A stretch of 64,000 nt of DNA, from NCBI RefSeq assembly GCF_032463525.1, contig NZ_CP135971.1, forward strand, positions 1,426,001 to 1,490,000, written 5' to 3'. Under the pieces are notes generated by a model. It saw only the letters and a program-made list of their open reading frames with translations. It did not search any database and was not told the DNA's origin. Within the stretch, counting starts at the first letter, position 1, and every line of letters starts with the position of its first letter. The position numbers and the translations under genes were made by a program. The stretch is from Pseudomonas sp. DTU_2021_1001937_2_SI_NGA_ILE_001. GTDB lineage: Bacteria; Pseudomonadota; Gammaproteobacteria; Pseudomonadales; Pseudomonadaceae. Shown here piece by piece: positions 32,999-42,949 of the stretch.

Positions 32999-33892
32999 CT
33001 ACGGCTTCTTTTGCGCGAACAGCTCATCTAGCTTCTGTTCGAAGCGGTGATAGTCGATGGCGTCGTACAGCTCCATGCGTGTCTGCATGGTGTCGATGAC
33101 GTTCTTCTGCGTACCGTCGCGGCGAATCGCGTTGAACACGTTTTCCGCCGCCTTGTTCATGGCGCGGAACGCCGACAAGGGATACAGCACCAGGCCGACA
33201 CCCACCTCACGCAGCTCATCGACGCTGAACAGTGGCGTGGCACCGAACTCGGTGATGTTGGCCAGGATTGGCACCCCCACGCGGCTGGCGAACTGCTGAT
33301 ACATGCCCAGCTCGGTGATCGCCTCCGGGAAGACCATGTCGGCGCCGGCCTCGATGCAGGCGGCGGCGCGCTCCAGCGCCGAGTCCAGCCCCTCGACCGC
33401 CAGGGCGTCGGTACGCGCCATGATCACGAATGCCGGATCGGTGCGCGCGTCGGCAGCGGCCTTGATGCGGTCGACCATTTCCTGCCGCGAGACGATCTCC
33501 TTGTTCGGCCGATGGCCGCAGCGCTTGGCGCCCACCTGATCCTCGATATGGATACCCGCCGCACCGGCCTTGATCATCGAGCGCACGGTACGCGCCACGT
33601 TGAACGCCGACGAGCCGAATCCGGTGTCGGCATCCACCAGCAGCGGGAGGTCGCAGACATCGGTGATGCGCCGCACATCGGTGAGCACGTCGTCCAGGCC
33701 GGAAATACCCAGGTCCGGCAGCCCCAGGGAGCCGGCGGCGACACCGCCTCCGGACAGGTAGATGGCCTTGAAACCCGCCCGCTGGGCGAGCAGCGCATGG
33801 TTGGCGTTGATGGTGCCGACCACCTGCAGCGGACGCTCGCTGGCCACGGCTTCGCGCAGGCGCTGGCCGGGCGTTGAAGAGACTTGACTCAT
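32999..33892 (-). CDS. prpB: 2-methylisocitrate lyase PrpB
   Basis: A 297-residue isocitrate-lyase/PEP-mutase superfamily enzyme that splits 2-methylisocitrate into pyruvate and succinate. Mg-binding aspartates lie in [10 protein letters not shown], and the catalytic loop is KRCGHRP (Cys near residue 124). MARTDA and the C-terminal [14 protein letters not shown] match the family. The start overlaps the stop of the GntR gene by four bases (ATGA), so the repressor and first enzyme are translationally coupled. Confidence 0.97.
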   Translation of the reverse strand: MSQVSSTPGQRLREAVASERPLQVVGTINANHALLAQRAGFKAIYLSGGGVAAGSLGLPDLGISGLDDVLTDVRRITDVCDLPLLVDADTGFGSSAFNVARTVRSMIKAGAAGIHIEDQVGAKRCGHRPNKEIVSRQEMVDRIKAAADARTDPAFVIMARTDALAVEGLDSALERAAACIEAGADMVFPEAITELGMYQQFASRVGVPILANITEFGATPLFSVDELREVGVGLVLYPLSAFRAMNKAAENVFNAIRRDGTQKNVIDTMQTRMELYDAIDYHRFEQKLDELFAQKKP

Positions 33893-34596
33893 GCTTCACC
33901 TCGTTCTGGAGCCGCCTGGTAATGGCGCTCGATGTTGCGTCGGGACGCGCCGATATGGCGGCGCATCAGAAGTTCGGCCAGCTCGCCATCGCGGTCGGCG
34001 ATAGCGTCCAGGATCCGGTGGTGTTCGGCGAAAGCCTGGCGCGGGCGATTGGGGGTGGTGGAAAACTGGATGCGGTACATGCGCACCAGCTGGTAAAGCT
34101 CACCACACAACATGCGATACAGGGTCTGGTTGCCACTGCCCTGGATGATCCGGTAATGGAAGTCGAAATCGCCCTCCTGCTGGTAGTAACCCACCCCAGC
34201 CTGAAAGGCTTCGTCACGCTCATGGGTGTCGAGCACCTGACGTAACTCGTCGATCTGCGCCTGGCTCATGCGCTCGGCCGCCAGGCGACAGGCCAGGCCT
34301 TCCAACGATTCGCGAATTTCATAGAGCTCGATCATCTGCGCCGGGTCAAGGGACACCACCCGGGCGCCGACATGGGGAATGCGCACCACCAGGCGCTGGC
34401 CTTCGAGGCGGTGGATGGCTTCGCGTAACGGGCCACGGCTGATGCCGTAGGTGCGCGCCAGTTCAGGCTCGGAAATCTTGCTGCCCGGCGCAATCTCACC
34501 CTTGACGATGGCCGCCTGGATACGCCGAAAAACGTTCTCCGCAAGTGTTTCGGCATCCTGCATGGCAGGCACGGATGACTCCAGCACTTCCAGCAT
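33889..34596 (-). CDS. GntR-family (FadR/FCD type) regulator of the methylcitrate operon
   Basis: A 235-residue regulator with a winged helix at the N-terminus ([48 protein letters not shown]) and a helical FCD ligand domain (residues 95-220). It is the first gene of the prp operon and overlaps prpB by four bases, so it is very likely its repressor, sensing 2-methylcitrate (inference from other prpR-type GntR proteins). Two copies of ATTGTCGACA flank its promoter, one of them touching its start codon. This arrangement suggests autorepression. Confidence 0.9.
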   Translation of the reverse strand: MLEVLESSVPAMQDAETLAENVFRRIQAAIVKGEIAPGSKISEPELARTYGISRGPLREAIHRLEGQRLVVRIPHVGARVVSLDPAQMIELYEIRESLEGLACRLAAERMSQAQIDELRQVLDTHERDEAFQAGVGYYQQEGDFDFHYRIIQGSGNQTLYRMLCGELYQLVRMYRIQFSTTPNRPRQAFAEHHRILDAIADRDGELAELLMRRHIGASRRNIERHYQAAPERGEA

Positions 34597-34606
34597 ATTG
34601 TCGACA
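34597..34606. promoter_or_regulatory. Proximal candidate operator of the prp GntR regulator
   Basis: ATTGTCGACA sits directly upstream of the regulator's ATG. It repeats ten bases of the perfect palindrome 73 bases further upstream, and TTGT-CG-ACA resembles the TNGTNNNACNA half-sites of FadR-type GntR operators. Confidence 0.55.
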
Positions 34607-34628
34607 CCCTTTATCGTTGAATAGCGTC

Positions 34629-34657
34629 AATTTAGCCTCTGAAGATCATATCGTCAA
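34629..34657 (-). promoter_or_regulatory. Sigma-70 promoter of the prp operon
   Basis: On the minus strand TTGACG (34652-34657), a 17-base spacer and TAAATT (34629-34634) form a good -35/-10 pair. It is bracketed by the two ATTGTCGACA elements. Confidence 0.6.
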
Positions 34658-34669
34658 AGATCGCGCACA

Positions 34670-34683
34670 GATTGTCGACAATC
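34670..34683. promoter_or_regulatory. Distal candidate operator: 14-bp palindrome
   Basis: GATTGTCGACAATC is a perfect 14-bp palindrome 13 bases upstream of the predicted -35 box. It fits the symmetry and core of FadR-subfamily GntR operators. Confidence 0.6.
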
Positions 34684-34846
34684 GTCTAATAAGCGCGACA
34701 TTGCAATCTGCACGATGGGCGCCTGACGACAGTCGGCACGCATGCTAGAATGCGCCGGTTTTTTCACCCCCTTTTCAGTTGACCGGCGAACCCAAGGCCC
34801 CTCTGCGGGTCTGAGGCTGTCACCTTTCGTTGCTTGCCAGGATCCA

Positions 34847-35377
34847 ATGACTCGTTTCACACCGCTGTTCGCTCTGTTGCTCTCCCTGTCCGCCTGGGCC
34901 GACGACCGATCGGTCTATGGCCTCCATGAATACGTGCGCCTGCCCGAGATCGACCTCGAAGTTCCCGCCAAGCTCGACACCGGCGCCCATACGGCCTCGC
35001 TCAGTGCCCGCGACATCGAGTACTTCACCCGTAACGGGCAGCGCTGGGTGCGTTTCTACCTGGCCATCGACAAGGCCCATGGTCACCCCATCGAGCGTCC
35101 GCTGCTGCGCGTCGGCCAGATCAAGCGCCGCGCCGACGACCTGGGAGCCAATGCCAAGCAGCAGTACAGCGCGCGTCCGGTCATCGACCTGGATGTCTGC
35201 CTCGGCGAAGAATTACTGCGCCTGGAAGTGAACTTGACCGACCGCAGCGCTTTCCAATTTCCGCTCCTGATTGGTGCAGACGCCCTCAAGCGCTTCAACG
35301 CGATGGTCGACCCCAGTCTGAAATACGCCGCCGGCAAGCCTGCCTGCACGGCCAAAATCGCTCAAAACGCAGAGTAA
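34847..35377 (+). CDS. Retropepsin-like aspartic protease (RimB/DUF785 family), secreted
   Basis: A 176-residue protein of the family once called ATP-dependent zinc protease (RimB-like), now seen as a retropepsin-like aspartyl protease. A signal peptide (MTRFTPLFALLLSLSAWA) directs it to the periplasm. The catalytic DTGA motif is in AKLDTGAHTASLSA (residues about 46-49). A second flap region (IGADALKRFNAMVDPS) follows. The start ATG at 34847 was chosen because it gives this signal peptide. It is the first gene of a compact operon with a transglutaminase-like 7TM protein (four-base gap) and an ATP-grasp ligase. Its role is not known. Confidence 0.85.
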   Translation: MTRFTPLFALLLSLSAWADDRSVYGLHEYVRLPEIDLEVPAKLDTGAHTASLSARDIEYFTRNGQRWVRFYLAIDKAHGHPIERPLLRVGQIKRRADDLGANAKQQYSARPVIDLDVCLGEELLRLEVNLTDRSAFQFPLLIGADALKRFNAMVDPSLKYAAGKPACTAKIAQNAE

Positions 35378-35381
35378 TCCC

Positions 35382-36920
35382 ATGCGCGCTCTTACCCTTC
35401 ACCTGAAAGTCCTGATCGGTGTCCTGGTCACCCTGGGCCTGGCGATCACGGCGTATCAGGTACTGGTACTCGGCATCCCGATGACCGAAGACGAAACCGA
35501 CGACCTGTGGAACATCGATGCCAAGATCGAATTCGTCGCCAACCCCAAGGAATCGGTCAAGGTGCAGATGTTCGTGCCGCCCCTGGCGCAGGACTACATC
35601 AGCCTCAATGAGAGCTTCATCGCCAACAACTATGGGGTCAGCGTCAACCGGGTCGACGGCAACCGCAAAGCCACCTGGTCCTCACGCCGGGCCACGGGCA
35701 ACCAGACCCTCTACTACCGCCTGGTGCTGACCAAGCGCTACAGCGCCGACAAACCCAAGCCCAAGGGTCCGGTGTTCCGCGACAGCCTGCCGGTGGAAGG
35801 TGCCGAGAAAGTCGCTGCCGAGGCGCTGCTGGCACCGATCCGCCAACACTCGGCCGACGTCGAGACCTTCGTCAGCGAGGCCATCAAGCGGGTCAACAAC
35901 CCCAAGGACGACAACGCCAAGCTGCTGCTCGGGGGCGACCCGTCGGTGGCGCGCAAGGCGCAGGTCACCGACCTACTGCTGTCCATTGCCCACGTGCCGA
36001 TGGAAAAGGTCCACACCATCCGTCTGGAGGCGGGCACGCCGCAGACACCGGAACTGTGGCTGCGCAGTTTCAATGGCAAGGAATGGCTGTACTTCAACCC
36101 CGAGACCGGTGAATCCGGCCTGCCCGCCGACCGCCTGCTGTGGTGGACCGGCGACGAGCCGCTGGTGAGCATCGACGGCGCACGCAAACCCTTGGTGACC
36201 TTCACCCTGAGCAACAGCGAGATGAACGCCATCCGCCTGGCACAGCTCACCGACGAGAACACCGACGCCGACTTCCTCTCCTACTCGCTGTACGGGCTGC
36301 CACTGCAGACCCAGCAAAGCTTCATGGTCATGGTGATGATCCCCATCGGCGTACTGGTGATCCTGGTGCTGCGCAACCTGATCGGCCTGCAGACCCTGGG
36401 CACCTTCACCCCGGTGCTGATCGCCCTGGCGTTCCGCGAGACCCAGCTGGACTTCGGCATTCTGCTGTTCACCCTCATCACGGCCCTGGGCCTGTCGCTG
36501 CGTTCATACCTGGAGCACCTCAAGCTGCAGATGCTGCCGCGCCTGTCGGTGGTACTGACCTTCGTGGTGGTGCTGATCGCCGCCATCAGCCTGTTCAGCC
36601 ACAAGCTGGGCCTGGAGCGCGGCCTGTCGGTGTCGCTGTTCCCGATGGTGATCCTGACCATGACCATCGAGCGCCTGTCCATCACCTGGGAAGAGCGCGG
36701 CGCCAGCCACGCCATGAAGGTCGCCATCGGCACGCTGTTCGCGGCGTCGCTGGCCTACCTGATCATGACCGTGAAGGAACTGACCTATTTCGTGTTCACC
36801 TTCCCGGCCATCCTGCTGGTGCTGGTCGGCTTCATGCTCGCGATGGGCCGCTACCGTGGCTATCGCCTGACCGAGCTGGTGCGTTTCCGCGCCTTCCTCA
36901 AACAGGACGAGCCGCAATGA
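35382..36920 (+). CDS. Inactive transglutaminase-like protein fused to seven TM helices
   Basis: A 512-residue membrane protein. One N-terminal TM helix (about residues 8-28) is followed by a periplasmic transglutaminase-like region of about 270 residues, in which I see no Cys-His-Asp catalytic set. About seven TM helices (from around 310, FMVMVMIPIGVLVILVL onward) close the protein. This matches the 'inactive transglutaminase fused to 7 TM helices' family, always found beside an RimK-like ATP-grasp gene. The last bases overlap the next start (ATGA). It could present a peptide or polymer substrate across the membrane; that is inference. Confidence 0.85.
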   Translation: MRALTLHLKVLIGVLVTLGLAITAYQVLVLGIPMTEDETDDLWNIDAKIEFVANPKESVKVQMFVPPLAQDYISLNESFIANNYGVSVNRVDGNRKATWSSRRATGNQTLYYRLVLTKRYSADKPKPKGPVFRDSLPVEGAEKVAAEALLAPIRQHSADVETFVSEAIKRVNNPKDDNAKLLLGGDPSVARKAQVTDLLLSIAHVPMEKVHTIRLEAGTPQTPELWLRSFNGKEWLYFNPETGESGLPADRLLWWTGDEPLVSIDGARKPLVTFTLSNSEMNAIRLAQLTDENTDADFLSYSLYGLPLQTQQSFMVMVMIPIGVLVILVLRNLIGLQTLGTFTPVLIALAFRETQLDFGILLFTLITALGLSLRSYLEHLKLQMLPRLSVVLTFVVVLIAAISLFSHKLGLERGLSVSLFPMVILTMTIERLSITWEERGASHAMKVAIGTLFAASLAYLIMTVKELTYFVFTFPAILLVLVGFMLAMGRYRGYRLTELVRFRAFLKQDEPQ

Positions 36921-37897
36921 TCGGCTGGTGGAAGACCTGGAAGGCCCTGGAAGCGCGGGGCATCATGGGCATCAACCGGCGTAACGCCGACTTCGTGCTC
37001 AAGTACAACAAGCGCAGCCTGTACCCGGTGGTGGACGACAAGATCCTCACCAAGGAGCGCGCCCTGGCGGCTGGTATCCACGTGCCGCAGATGTATGGGG
37101 TGATTTCCACGGAGAAGGAAATCGACCGCCTGGACGAGATCATCGGTGGTCATGACGACTTCGTCATCAAGCCGGCCCAGGGCGCCGGCGGCGACGGCAT
37201 CATGGTCATCGCCGACCGTTTCGAAGACAGCTTCCGCAGCGTATCCGGAAGGCTGGTCAGCCGTTCGGAAATCGAGCACCAGATTTCCAGCATCCTCACC
37301 GGCCTGTATTCGCTGGGCGGCCACCGTGACCGCGCACTGATCGAGTACCGGGTGATCCCCGATGCGATCTTCAAGAGCATCAGTTACGAAGGCGTGCCGG
37401 ACATCCGCATCATCGTGCTGATGGGTTACCCGATCATGGCCATGCTGCGCCTGCCGACCCGTCAGTCGGGCGGCAAGGCCAACCTGCACCAGGGCGCCAT
37501 CGGCGTGGGCGTCGACCTGGCCACCGGCATCACCCTCAAGGGCACCTGGCTCAACCGCATCATCAGCAAGCACCCGGACACTGCCAATGCCGTCGACGGC
37601 GTGCAGCTGCCCTACTGGGACGGTTTCATGAAGCTGGCCGCCGAATGCCATGAGCTGTGCGGCCTGGGTTATATCGGTGTGGACATGGTGCTGGACCAGG
37701 AAAAAGGCCCCTTGATCCTCGAACTCAACGCGCGCCCCGGCCTGAACATCCAGATCGCCAACGACTGCGGCCTGACCCTGCGCACCCAGGCGGTGGAGGC
37801 CCACCTGGAGAAACTCGCCCTGAATGACGAGCGCGAGACGCCGGAGCAGCGTGTGCGGTTCGTGCAGGAGCTGTTTGGGCACGTGCCGGCAAGCTGA
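36917..37897 (+). CDS. Alpha-L-glutamate ligase-like ATP-grasp protein
   Basis: A 326-residue cytoplasmic ATP-grasp enzyme annotated in the family as RimK-like alpha-L-glutamate ligase. ATP-grasp features include FVIKPAQGAGGDGIMVI (about residue 85), the central GKANLHQGAIGVGVDL and the metal-binding LILELNARPGLNIQIAN (about 275). Such enzymes form amide bonds on amino-acid or peptide substrates. Coupling to a periplasmic protease and a 7TM protein suggests a modification that is made inside and processed or exported outside. The start overlaps the preceding stop by four bases. The real substrate is unknown. Confidence 0.88.
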   Translation: MIGWWKTWKALEARGIMGINRRNADFVLKYNKRSLYPVVDDKILTKERALAAGIHVPQMYGVISTEKEIDRLDEIIGGHDDFVIKPAQGAGGDGIMVIADRFEDSFRSVSGRLVSRSEIEHQISSILTGLYSLGGHRDRALIEYRVIPDAIFKSISYEGVPDIRIIVLMGYPIMAMLRLPTRQSGGKANLHQGAIGVGVDLATGITLKGTWLNRIISKHPDTANAVDGVQLPYWDGFMKLAAECHELCGLGYIGVDMVLDQEKGPLILELNARPGLNIQIANDCGLTLRTQAVEAHLEKLALNDERETPEQRVRFVQELFGHVPAS

Positions 37898-38042
37898 GTT
37901 CAGGTGCTTGAGCTGGCATTGCTGATAGTTGGCGGCACCATGCTTAACGATTAGCGTGCTGCCCACAGGCCCTGATGCCTGTCCGGCCTCTGACTGCAGG
38001 TCGACGCCGGCCACCCGCTCGTCGCTCACGGAGGAGCCGATC

Positions 38043-38558
38043 ATGCTGCTCACCCCCCTCAAATCCTTATCCTTGTGTCTGGCACTGCTCGCTGGCAGCG
38101 CGATAGCCGCCGATGCCGTGACCAGCCCTGCAGCCGCTAACACAGTCCTCACTGGGAAGGTTCATCTGTACAAGCAGAAAAAAGACACCGGTGAGTGGCC
38201 TCATGACTGCACCATCACGTTCGAGGCAGGAGGCGCCGAGCAGGAGATCGATCTCCATGACGACAGCTACGGCTGCACGAATGATGACGACTATGGGTTC
38301 AAGATCGAAAACGCACCCTCTGCCGCGCTGATTTCTTTCCACTCTGCCGATAACTGTGGCAATGGAGGGGACTTCTATGTGGGCGTCAAGACGATAAAAA
38401 ACCCGACCACCATGGTAGAGCCGATGGGGTTCTCCCAGGCCTTGAGCTACTCTCCCGGCGAAATCCTGGTGCCAGGCGTGCAACTGACCCATAGCGGGGG
38501 ATCGAAACCCAACGGGACTTTGAGCTGCGTATGGATCCGGCCGTCTCCCCTGCCCTAG
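38043..38558 (+). CDS. Secreted protein of unknown function
   Basis: A 171-residue protein I do not recognise. A clear signal peptide (MLLTPLKSLSLCLALLAGSAIAADA) is followed by a small soluble domain with four cysteines (HDCTITF, YGCTND, DNCGNGG, LSCVW), which could form two disulphides, and many acidic residues in EQEIDLHDDSYGCTNDDDYG. The ATG at 38043 lies behind GGAGGAG at a normal distance; this start and the signal peptide support it being real. It stands alone between the ATP-grasp gene and a GC-rich tandem repeat. Confidence 0.75.
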   Translation: MLLTPLKSLSLCLALLAGSAIAADAVTSPAAANTVLTGKVHLYKQKKDTGEWPHDCTITFEAGGAEQEIDLHDDSYGCTNDDDYGFKIENAPSAALISFHSADNCGNGGDFYVGVKTIKNPTTMVEPMGFSQALSYSPGEILVPGVQLTHSGGSKPNGTLSCVWIRPSPLP

Positions 38559-38622
38559 GTTTTGTACGAGAAGTGCCTGCGCTCGGCCATGCTGCGTTAG
38601 AAACAGGCTGGAGCGCCAGCCC

Positions 38623-38693
38623 GGTGGGGCGCCACCCGGTGGGGCGCCACCCGGTGGGACGCCACCCGGTGGAGCGCCACCCGGTGGAGCGCC
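38623..38693. repeat. 15-bp tandem repeat array upstream of pabB
   Basis: Four full copies and one partial copy of GGTGGGGCGCCACCC, with one or two substitutions in later units (GGTGGGACGCCACCC, GGTGGAGCGCCACCC). Each junction makes the imperfect palindrome CCACC-C-GGTGG. It lies between the stop of the unknown secreted protein and the pabB start, outside any credible gene. Confidence 0.85.
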
Positions 38694-38781
38694 CGTTCCG
38701 AGCGACTGACAGACTAAGCCTGTTACCCCGTGGCTCTCGTGATTACAATCGGCGCCTTTCCGCCATTGATCGTAGTCACCG

Positions 38782-40125
38782 ATGCCCATCTGCACCCTGC
38801 ACTCCCTTGCGTATCACGCCGATCCTGCACCGTACTTCGCCAGGATTCGCCACGAGCCCGGTGCGGTGCTGCTCGACAGCGGCCGCCCGCAGGCCGAACG
38901 AGGGCGCTTCGACCTGCTCAGCGCCTGGCCGATGCAGCAGCTTGTCGGCCAACCAGGCGAAACCGGGAGGAGTTTCCTGCAGCGGCTGCGGGCAGGCCTG
39001 GCGCAACTGGGCGAGGCCCGCTTGCCCCCAGAGTGCGAATTGCCCTTCGCCGGCGGCCTGATCGGCTACCTGGCCTACGACTTCGGCCGGCGCCTGGAGC
39101 ACCTGCCCGAACAGTCCATCGACGACCTGCAGCTGCCGGATGCTCAACTGGGCCTTTACGCCTGGGCGCTGATCACCGATCACCAGGCCAGCACCACGCA
39201 GCTGGTCTTTCACCCCTCACTTGCAGCGGCAGAGCGCGAGCGCCTGATCAGCCTGTTCAGCGGGCCGATCGCCGAGACTTCTGGCGAGTTCCACTTGAGC
39301 GGCCCTTTCCAGGCCAATCTGGACGCAGGCCAGTATGCCGAGGCGTTCAATCGCCTGAAAAACTACATCCAGGCCGGCGACTGTTACCAGGTCAACCTGA
39401 CCCAGCGTTTCCAGGCCAAGTGCGCCGGCGACCCATGGGTGGCTTATCAGGCGTTACGCAAGGCCTGCCCTACGCCCTTTTCCGGCTACCTTCCGCTACC
39501 CGAGGGCGGCGCGATCCTCAGCGTCTCGCCGGAGCGCTTCGTGCGCATCAGCCAGGGCCAGGTGGAAACCCGCCCGATCAAAGGCACCCGGCCCCGTGGC
39601 CGCGACGCCCGCGAAGACCGGGAGTTGGCCGACGAACTGCTGGCCAGCCCCAAGGACCGCGCGGAAAACCTGATGATCGTCGACCTGCTGCGCAACGACA
39701 TGGGCCGCAACTGCCGCATCGGTTCGGTGCGCGTGCCCGAGCTGTTCAGCATCGAGAGCTACCCCAACGTCCATCACCTGGTCAGCAGCATCACCGGCGA
39801 ACTGGCGGCGCAACGTGACGCTCTCGACCTGATCGCCGGCAGCTTTCCCGGCGGTTCGATCACCGGAGCGCCGAAGATCCGCGCCATGCAGATCATCGAC
39901 GAGCTGGAACCGCAACGTCGCGCGCTGTATTGCGGCTCGTTGCTGTACCTCGACGTGCGCGGCGAAATGGACAGCTCCATCGCCATCCGCAGCCTGCTGA
40001 TCAAGGATGGCCAAGTGTCGTGCTGGGCCGGCGGCGGTGTCGTCGCCGACTCGGACTGTGAAGCCGAATACCAGGAGTGCTTCACCAAGGTCGGCGTGCT
40101 GCTGCGCACCCTGGAGGCTCTATAG
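38782..40125 (+). CDS. pabB: Aminodeoxychorismate synthase component I
   Basis: A 447-residue chorismate-binding enzyme that aminates chorismate to 4-amino-4-deoxychorismate for folate synthesis, with ammonia from PabA. The TrpE-like N-domain (GGLIGYLAYDFGRRLE) leads to the chorismate-binding domain. This has PIKGTRPRG near residue 264 (the Lys-containing motif that separates PabB from TrpE), VDLLRNDMGRNC, SSITGEL and the C-terminal GGGVVADSDCEAEYQE. The ATG at 38782 is the natural family start. It is not in an operon. Confidence 0.95.
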   Translation: MPICTLHSLAYHADPAPYFARIRHEPGAVLLDSGRPQAERGRFDLLSAWPMQQLVGQPGETGRSFLQRLRAGLAQLGEARLPPECELPFAGGLIGYLAYDFGRRLEHLPEQSIDDLQLPDAQLGLYAWALITDHQASTTQLVFHPSLAAAERERLISLFSGPIAETSGEFHLSGPFQANLDAGQYAEAFNRLKNYIQAGDCYQVNLTQRFQAKCAGDPWVAYQALRKACPTPFSGYLPLPEGGAILSVSPERFVRISQGQVETRPIKGTRPRGRDAREDRELADELLASPKDRAENLMIVDLLRNDMGRNCRIGSVRVPELFSIESYPNVHHLVSSITGELAAQRDALDLIAGSFPGGSITGAPKIRAMQIIDELEPQRRALYCGSLLYLDVRGEMDSSIAIRSLLIKDGQVSCWAGGGVVADSDCEAEYQECFTKVGVLLRTLEAL

Positions 40126-40201
40126 GGCTTGAGCCGCGCAAGCCGCGACCACACTCAAGGCCGATGCACTGAGCGGGCCGACCACATCGCGGCTCAAGCC
40201 C
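40125..40201. repeat. REP-like inverted repeat after pabB
   Basis: GGGCTTGAGCCGCG (40125-40138) and CGCGGCTCAAGCCC (40188-40201) are perfect inverted 14-mers. The first overlaps the last base of the pabB stop. It lies between the convergent pabB and thrH and probably ends transcription or protects 3' ends. Confidence 0.75.
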
Positions 40202-40247
40202 CTCCTACCCGGTGACCTGCGGCAATCCGGCGGGTATCGTCGGCCTG

Positions 40248-40865
40248 TCAGAGACTCAGGGGGCGATTCGAGGCCTGGATGAACGCCTTCCTGAGTTCTG
40301 CGAAACTGTGCACCGCCGGGAACTGCGGGAATTCGCGAATCACGTTGTCCGGTGCATGGAACAGAATGCCCGCGTCGGCTTCGCCGAGCATGCTGGTGTC
40401 GTTGTACGAATCGCCGGCGGCAATCACCCGGTAATACAGACTCTTGAAGGCCAGCACCGACTGGCGCTTGGGGTCCTTCTGGCGCAACTGATAGCTGACC
40501 ACACGGTCGTTTTCGTCGGTGACCAAGCGGTGGCACAGCAGTGTAGGGAAACCCAGCTGGCGCATCAGCGGCTGGGAGAATTCGTAGAAAGTGTCGGAAA
40601 GAATCACCACCTGGAAACGTTCCCGCAGCCAGTCGACGAACTCCACCGCGCCATCGAGCGGCTTGAGCGTGGCGATCACTGCCTGGATGTCCGAAAGTTT
40701 CAGCCCATGCTCATCGAGGATGCGCAGGCGCTGCTGCATCAGCACGTCGTAGTCGGGCACATCCCGGGTCGTGGCCCGCAGGGCCTGGATACCGGTTTTT
40801 TCAGCGAAGGCGATCCAGATTTCCGGCACCAGCACCCCTTCCAGATCGAGACAGGCAATTTCCAC
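40248..40865 (-). CDS. thrH: Phosphoserine/homoserine phosphotransferase ThrH
   Basis: A 205-residue HAD-superfamily enzyme that dephosphorylates phosphoserine and can pass the phosphate to homoserine. The nucleophile motif is DLEG at residues 7-10 (MEIACLDLEGVLVPEIW). The second motif is VILSDTFYEF near residue 93, and the third is GDSYND near 150. The start is a GTG at 40865, six bases after GGAG. It gives exactly the 205 residues known for Pseudomonas ThrH, while upstream in-frame ATGs add unconserved residues. Confidence 0.95.
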   Translation of the reverse strand: MEIACLDLEGVLVPEIWIAFAEKTGIQALRATTRDVPDYDVLMQQRLRILDEHGLKLSDIQAVIATLKPLDGAVEFVDWLRERFQVVILSDTFYEFSQPLMRQLGFPTLLCHRLVTDENDRVVSYQLRQKDPKRQSVLAFKSLYYRVIAAGDSYNDTSMLGEADAGILFHAPDNVIREFPQFPAVHSFAELRKAFIQASNRPLSL

Positions 40866-41033
40866 GGCACACTCCATGAGCACTTGTAAGGAAGGCGGCA
40901 CTGTAGGGGCAGGCACCGGCAAAGTGCAACCTCGCAGCCAGTCAGCGGGCACGCTCACAGCAGGAAGGTTTTTGTTACCATGGCCGTCATTTCGAGCGCT
41001 TAAGCGCCATTTCCAGACCTAGGACCACGCCTG

Positions 41034-41768
41034 ATGAACCAACCATTCGACGTTGCCGAACTGGCAGCGACGTACGCCAACAAATCGCCGCAAGACATTC
41101 TCAAACTGGCGTTCAGCCACTTCGGCGACGATCTGTGGATCTCGTTCAGCGGCGCTGAAGACGTGGTGCTGCTGGACATGGCCTGGAAGATCAACAAAAA
41201 CGTCAAGGTCTTCAGCCTCGACACCGGCCGCCTGCATCCCGAAACCTATCGCTTCATCGACCAGGTGCGCGAGACCTATGGCATCGCCATCGAAATCGTC
41301 TCGCCGGATCACACCCAACTGGAGCCCTTCGTCAAGGAAAAGGGCCTGTTCAGCTTCTACAAGGATGGGCATGGCGAATGCTGCGGTATCCGCAAGATCG
41401 CACCGTTGCGTCGCAAGCTGAGCGACGTCCGTGCCTGGGCTACCGGCCAGCGCCGCGACCAGAGCCCCGGCACACGCAGCCAGGTGGCCGCCCTGGAGAT
41501 CGACAGCGCCTTCTCAACCGCCGAGCGAACCCTGTACAAGTTCAACCCGCTGGCGCAGATGAGCAGTGAAGAAGTCTGGGGTTACATCCGTATGCTGGAA
41601 CTGCCGTACAACAGCCTGCACGAGCGCGGCTTCATCAGCATCGGCTGCGAGCCCTGCACTCGCCCGGTGCTGCCGAACCAGCACGAGCGCGAAGGTCGCT
41701 GGTGGTGGGAAGAGGCCACGCAGAAGGAATGCGGGCTGCACGCCGGCAATCTGATTACCAAAGCCTGA
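41034..41768 (+). CDS. cysH: Adenylyl-sulfate (APS) reductase
   Basis: A 244-residue PP-loop enzyme reducing adenosine phosphosulphate to sulphite with thioredoxin. The P-loop is [14 protein letters not shown]. The cysteine pairs C116-C117 and C205-x2-C208 ligate a [4Fe-4S] cluster, which marks the APS-specific form found in Pseudomonas rather than the enteric PAPS enzyme. The end of the family (KECGLH) carries the catalytic Cys. The ATG at 41034 is the only plausible start. It faces cysB, the master regulator of sulphur assimilation. Confidence 0.97.
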   Translation: MNQPFDVAELAATYANKSPQDILKLAFSHFGDDLWISFSGAEDVVLLDMAWKINKNVKVFSLDTGRLHPETYRFIDQVRETYGIAIEIVSPDHTQLEPFVKEKGLFSFYKDGHGECCGIRKIAPLRRKLSDVRAWATGQRRDQSPGTRSQVAALEIDSAFSTAERTLYKFNPLAQMSSEEVWGYIRMLELPYNSLHERGFISIGCEPCTRPVLPNQHEREGRWWWEEATQKECGLHAGNLITKA

Positions 41769-41777
41769 GCAGAGCAC

Positions 41778-41817
41778 AGAGCCGCAGGATCAGCCCGAAG
41801 GCTTTTCTTGCGGCTCT
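41778..41817. terminator. Stem-loop between convergent cysH and cysB
   Basis: AGAGCCGCA (41778-41786) and TGCGGCTCT (41809-41817) form a perfect 9-bp stem with a 22-base loop in the gap between the two convergent genes. No long T-run follows, so terminator function is only likely from position. Confidence 0.4.
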
Positions 41818-41840
41818 TCACGTGAGGCGTGCAATGCGCC

Positions 41841-42824
<984 letters not shown>

Positions 42825-42949
42825 TCAAAGCAGATGGGCATCAGCGAAGGTATATAACCGCATCGATGGTCTAAGGCGGAAAGATAGAACTTTTTATCAC
42901 CTTTATGCGCCGATGGCACGCACGATTTCACCGCCGCCCGCAATTGCGC

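Noticed and set aside
38623..38693. Possible CRISPR array
   Set aside because: The 15-bp units are directly adjacent with no spacers, and there are no cas genes.
38067..38795. Minus-strand frame with collagen-like GAPPG repeats
   Set aside because: The repeats come from the 15-bp DNA tandem repeat. The rest is the shadow of the secreted protein gene, with no start signals.
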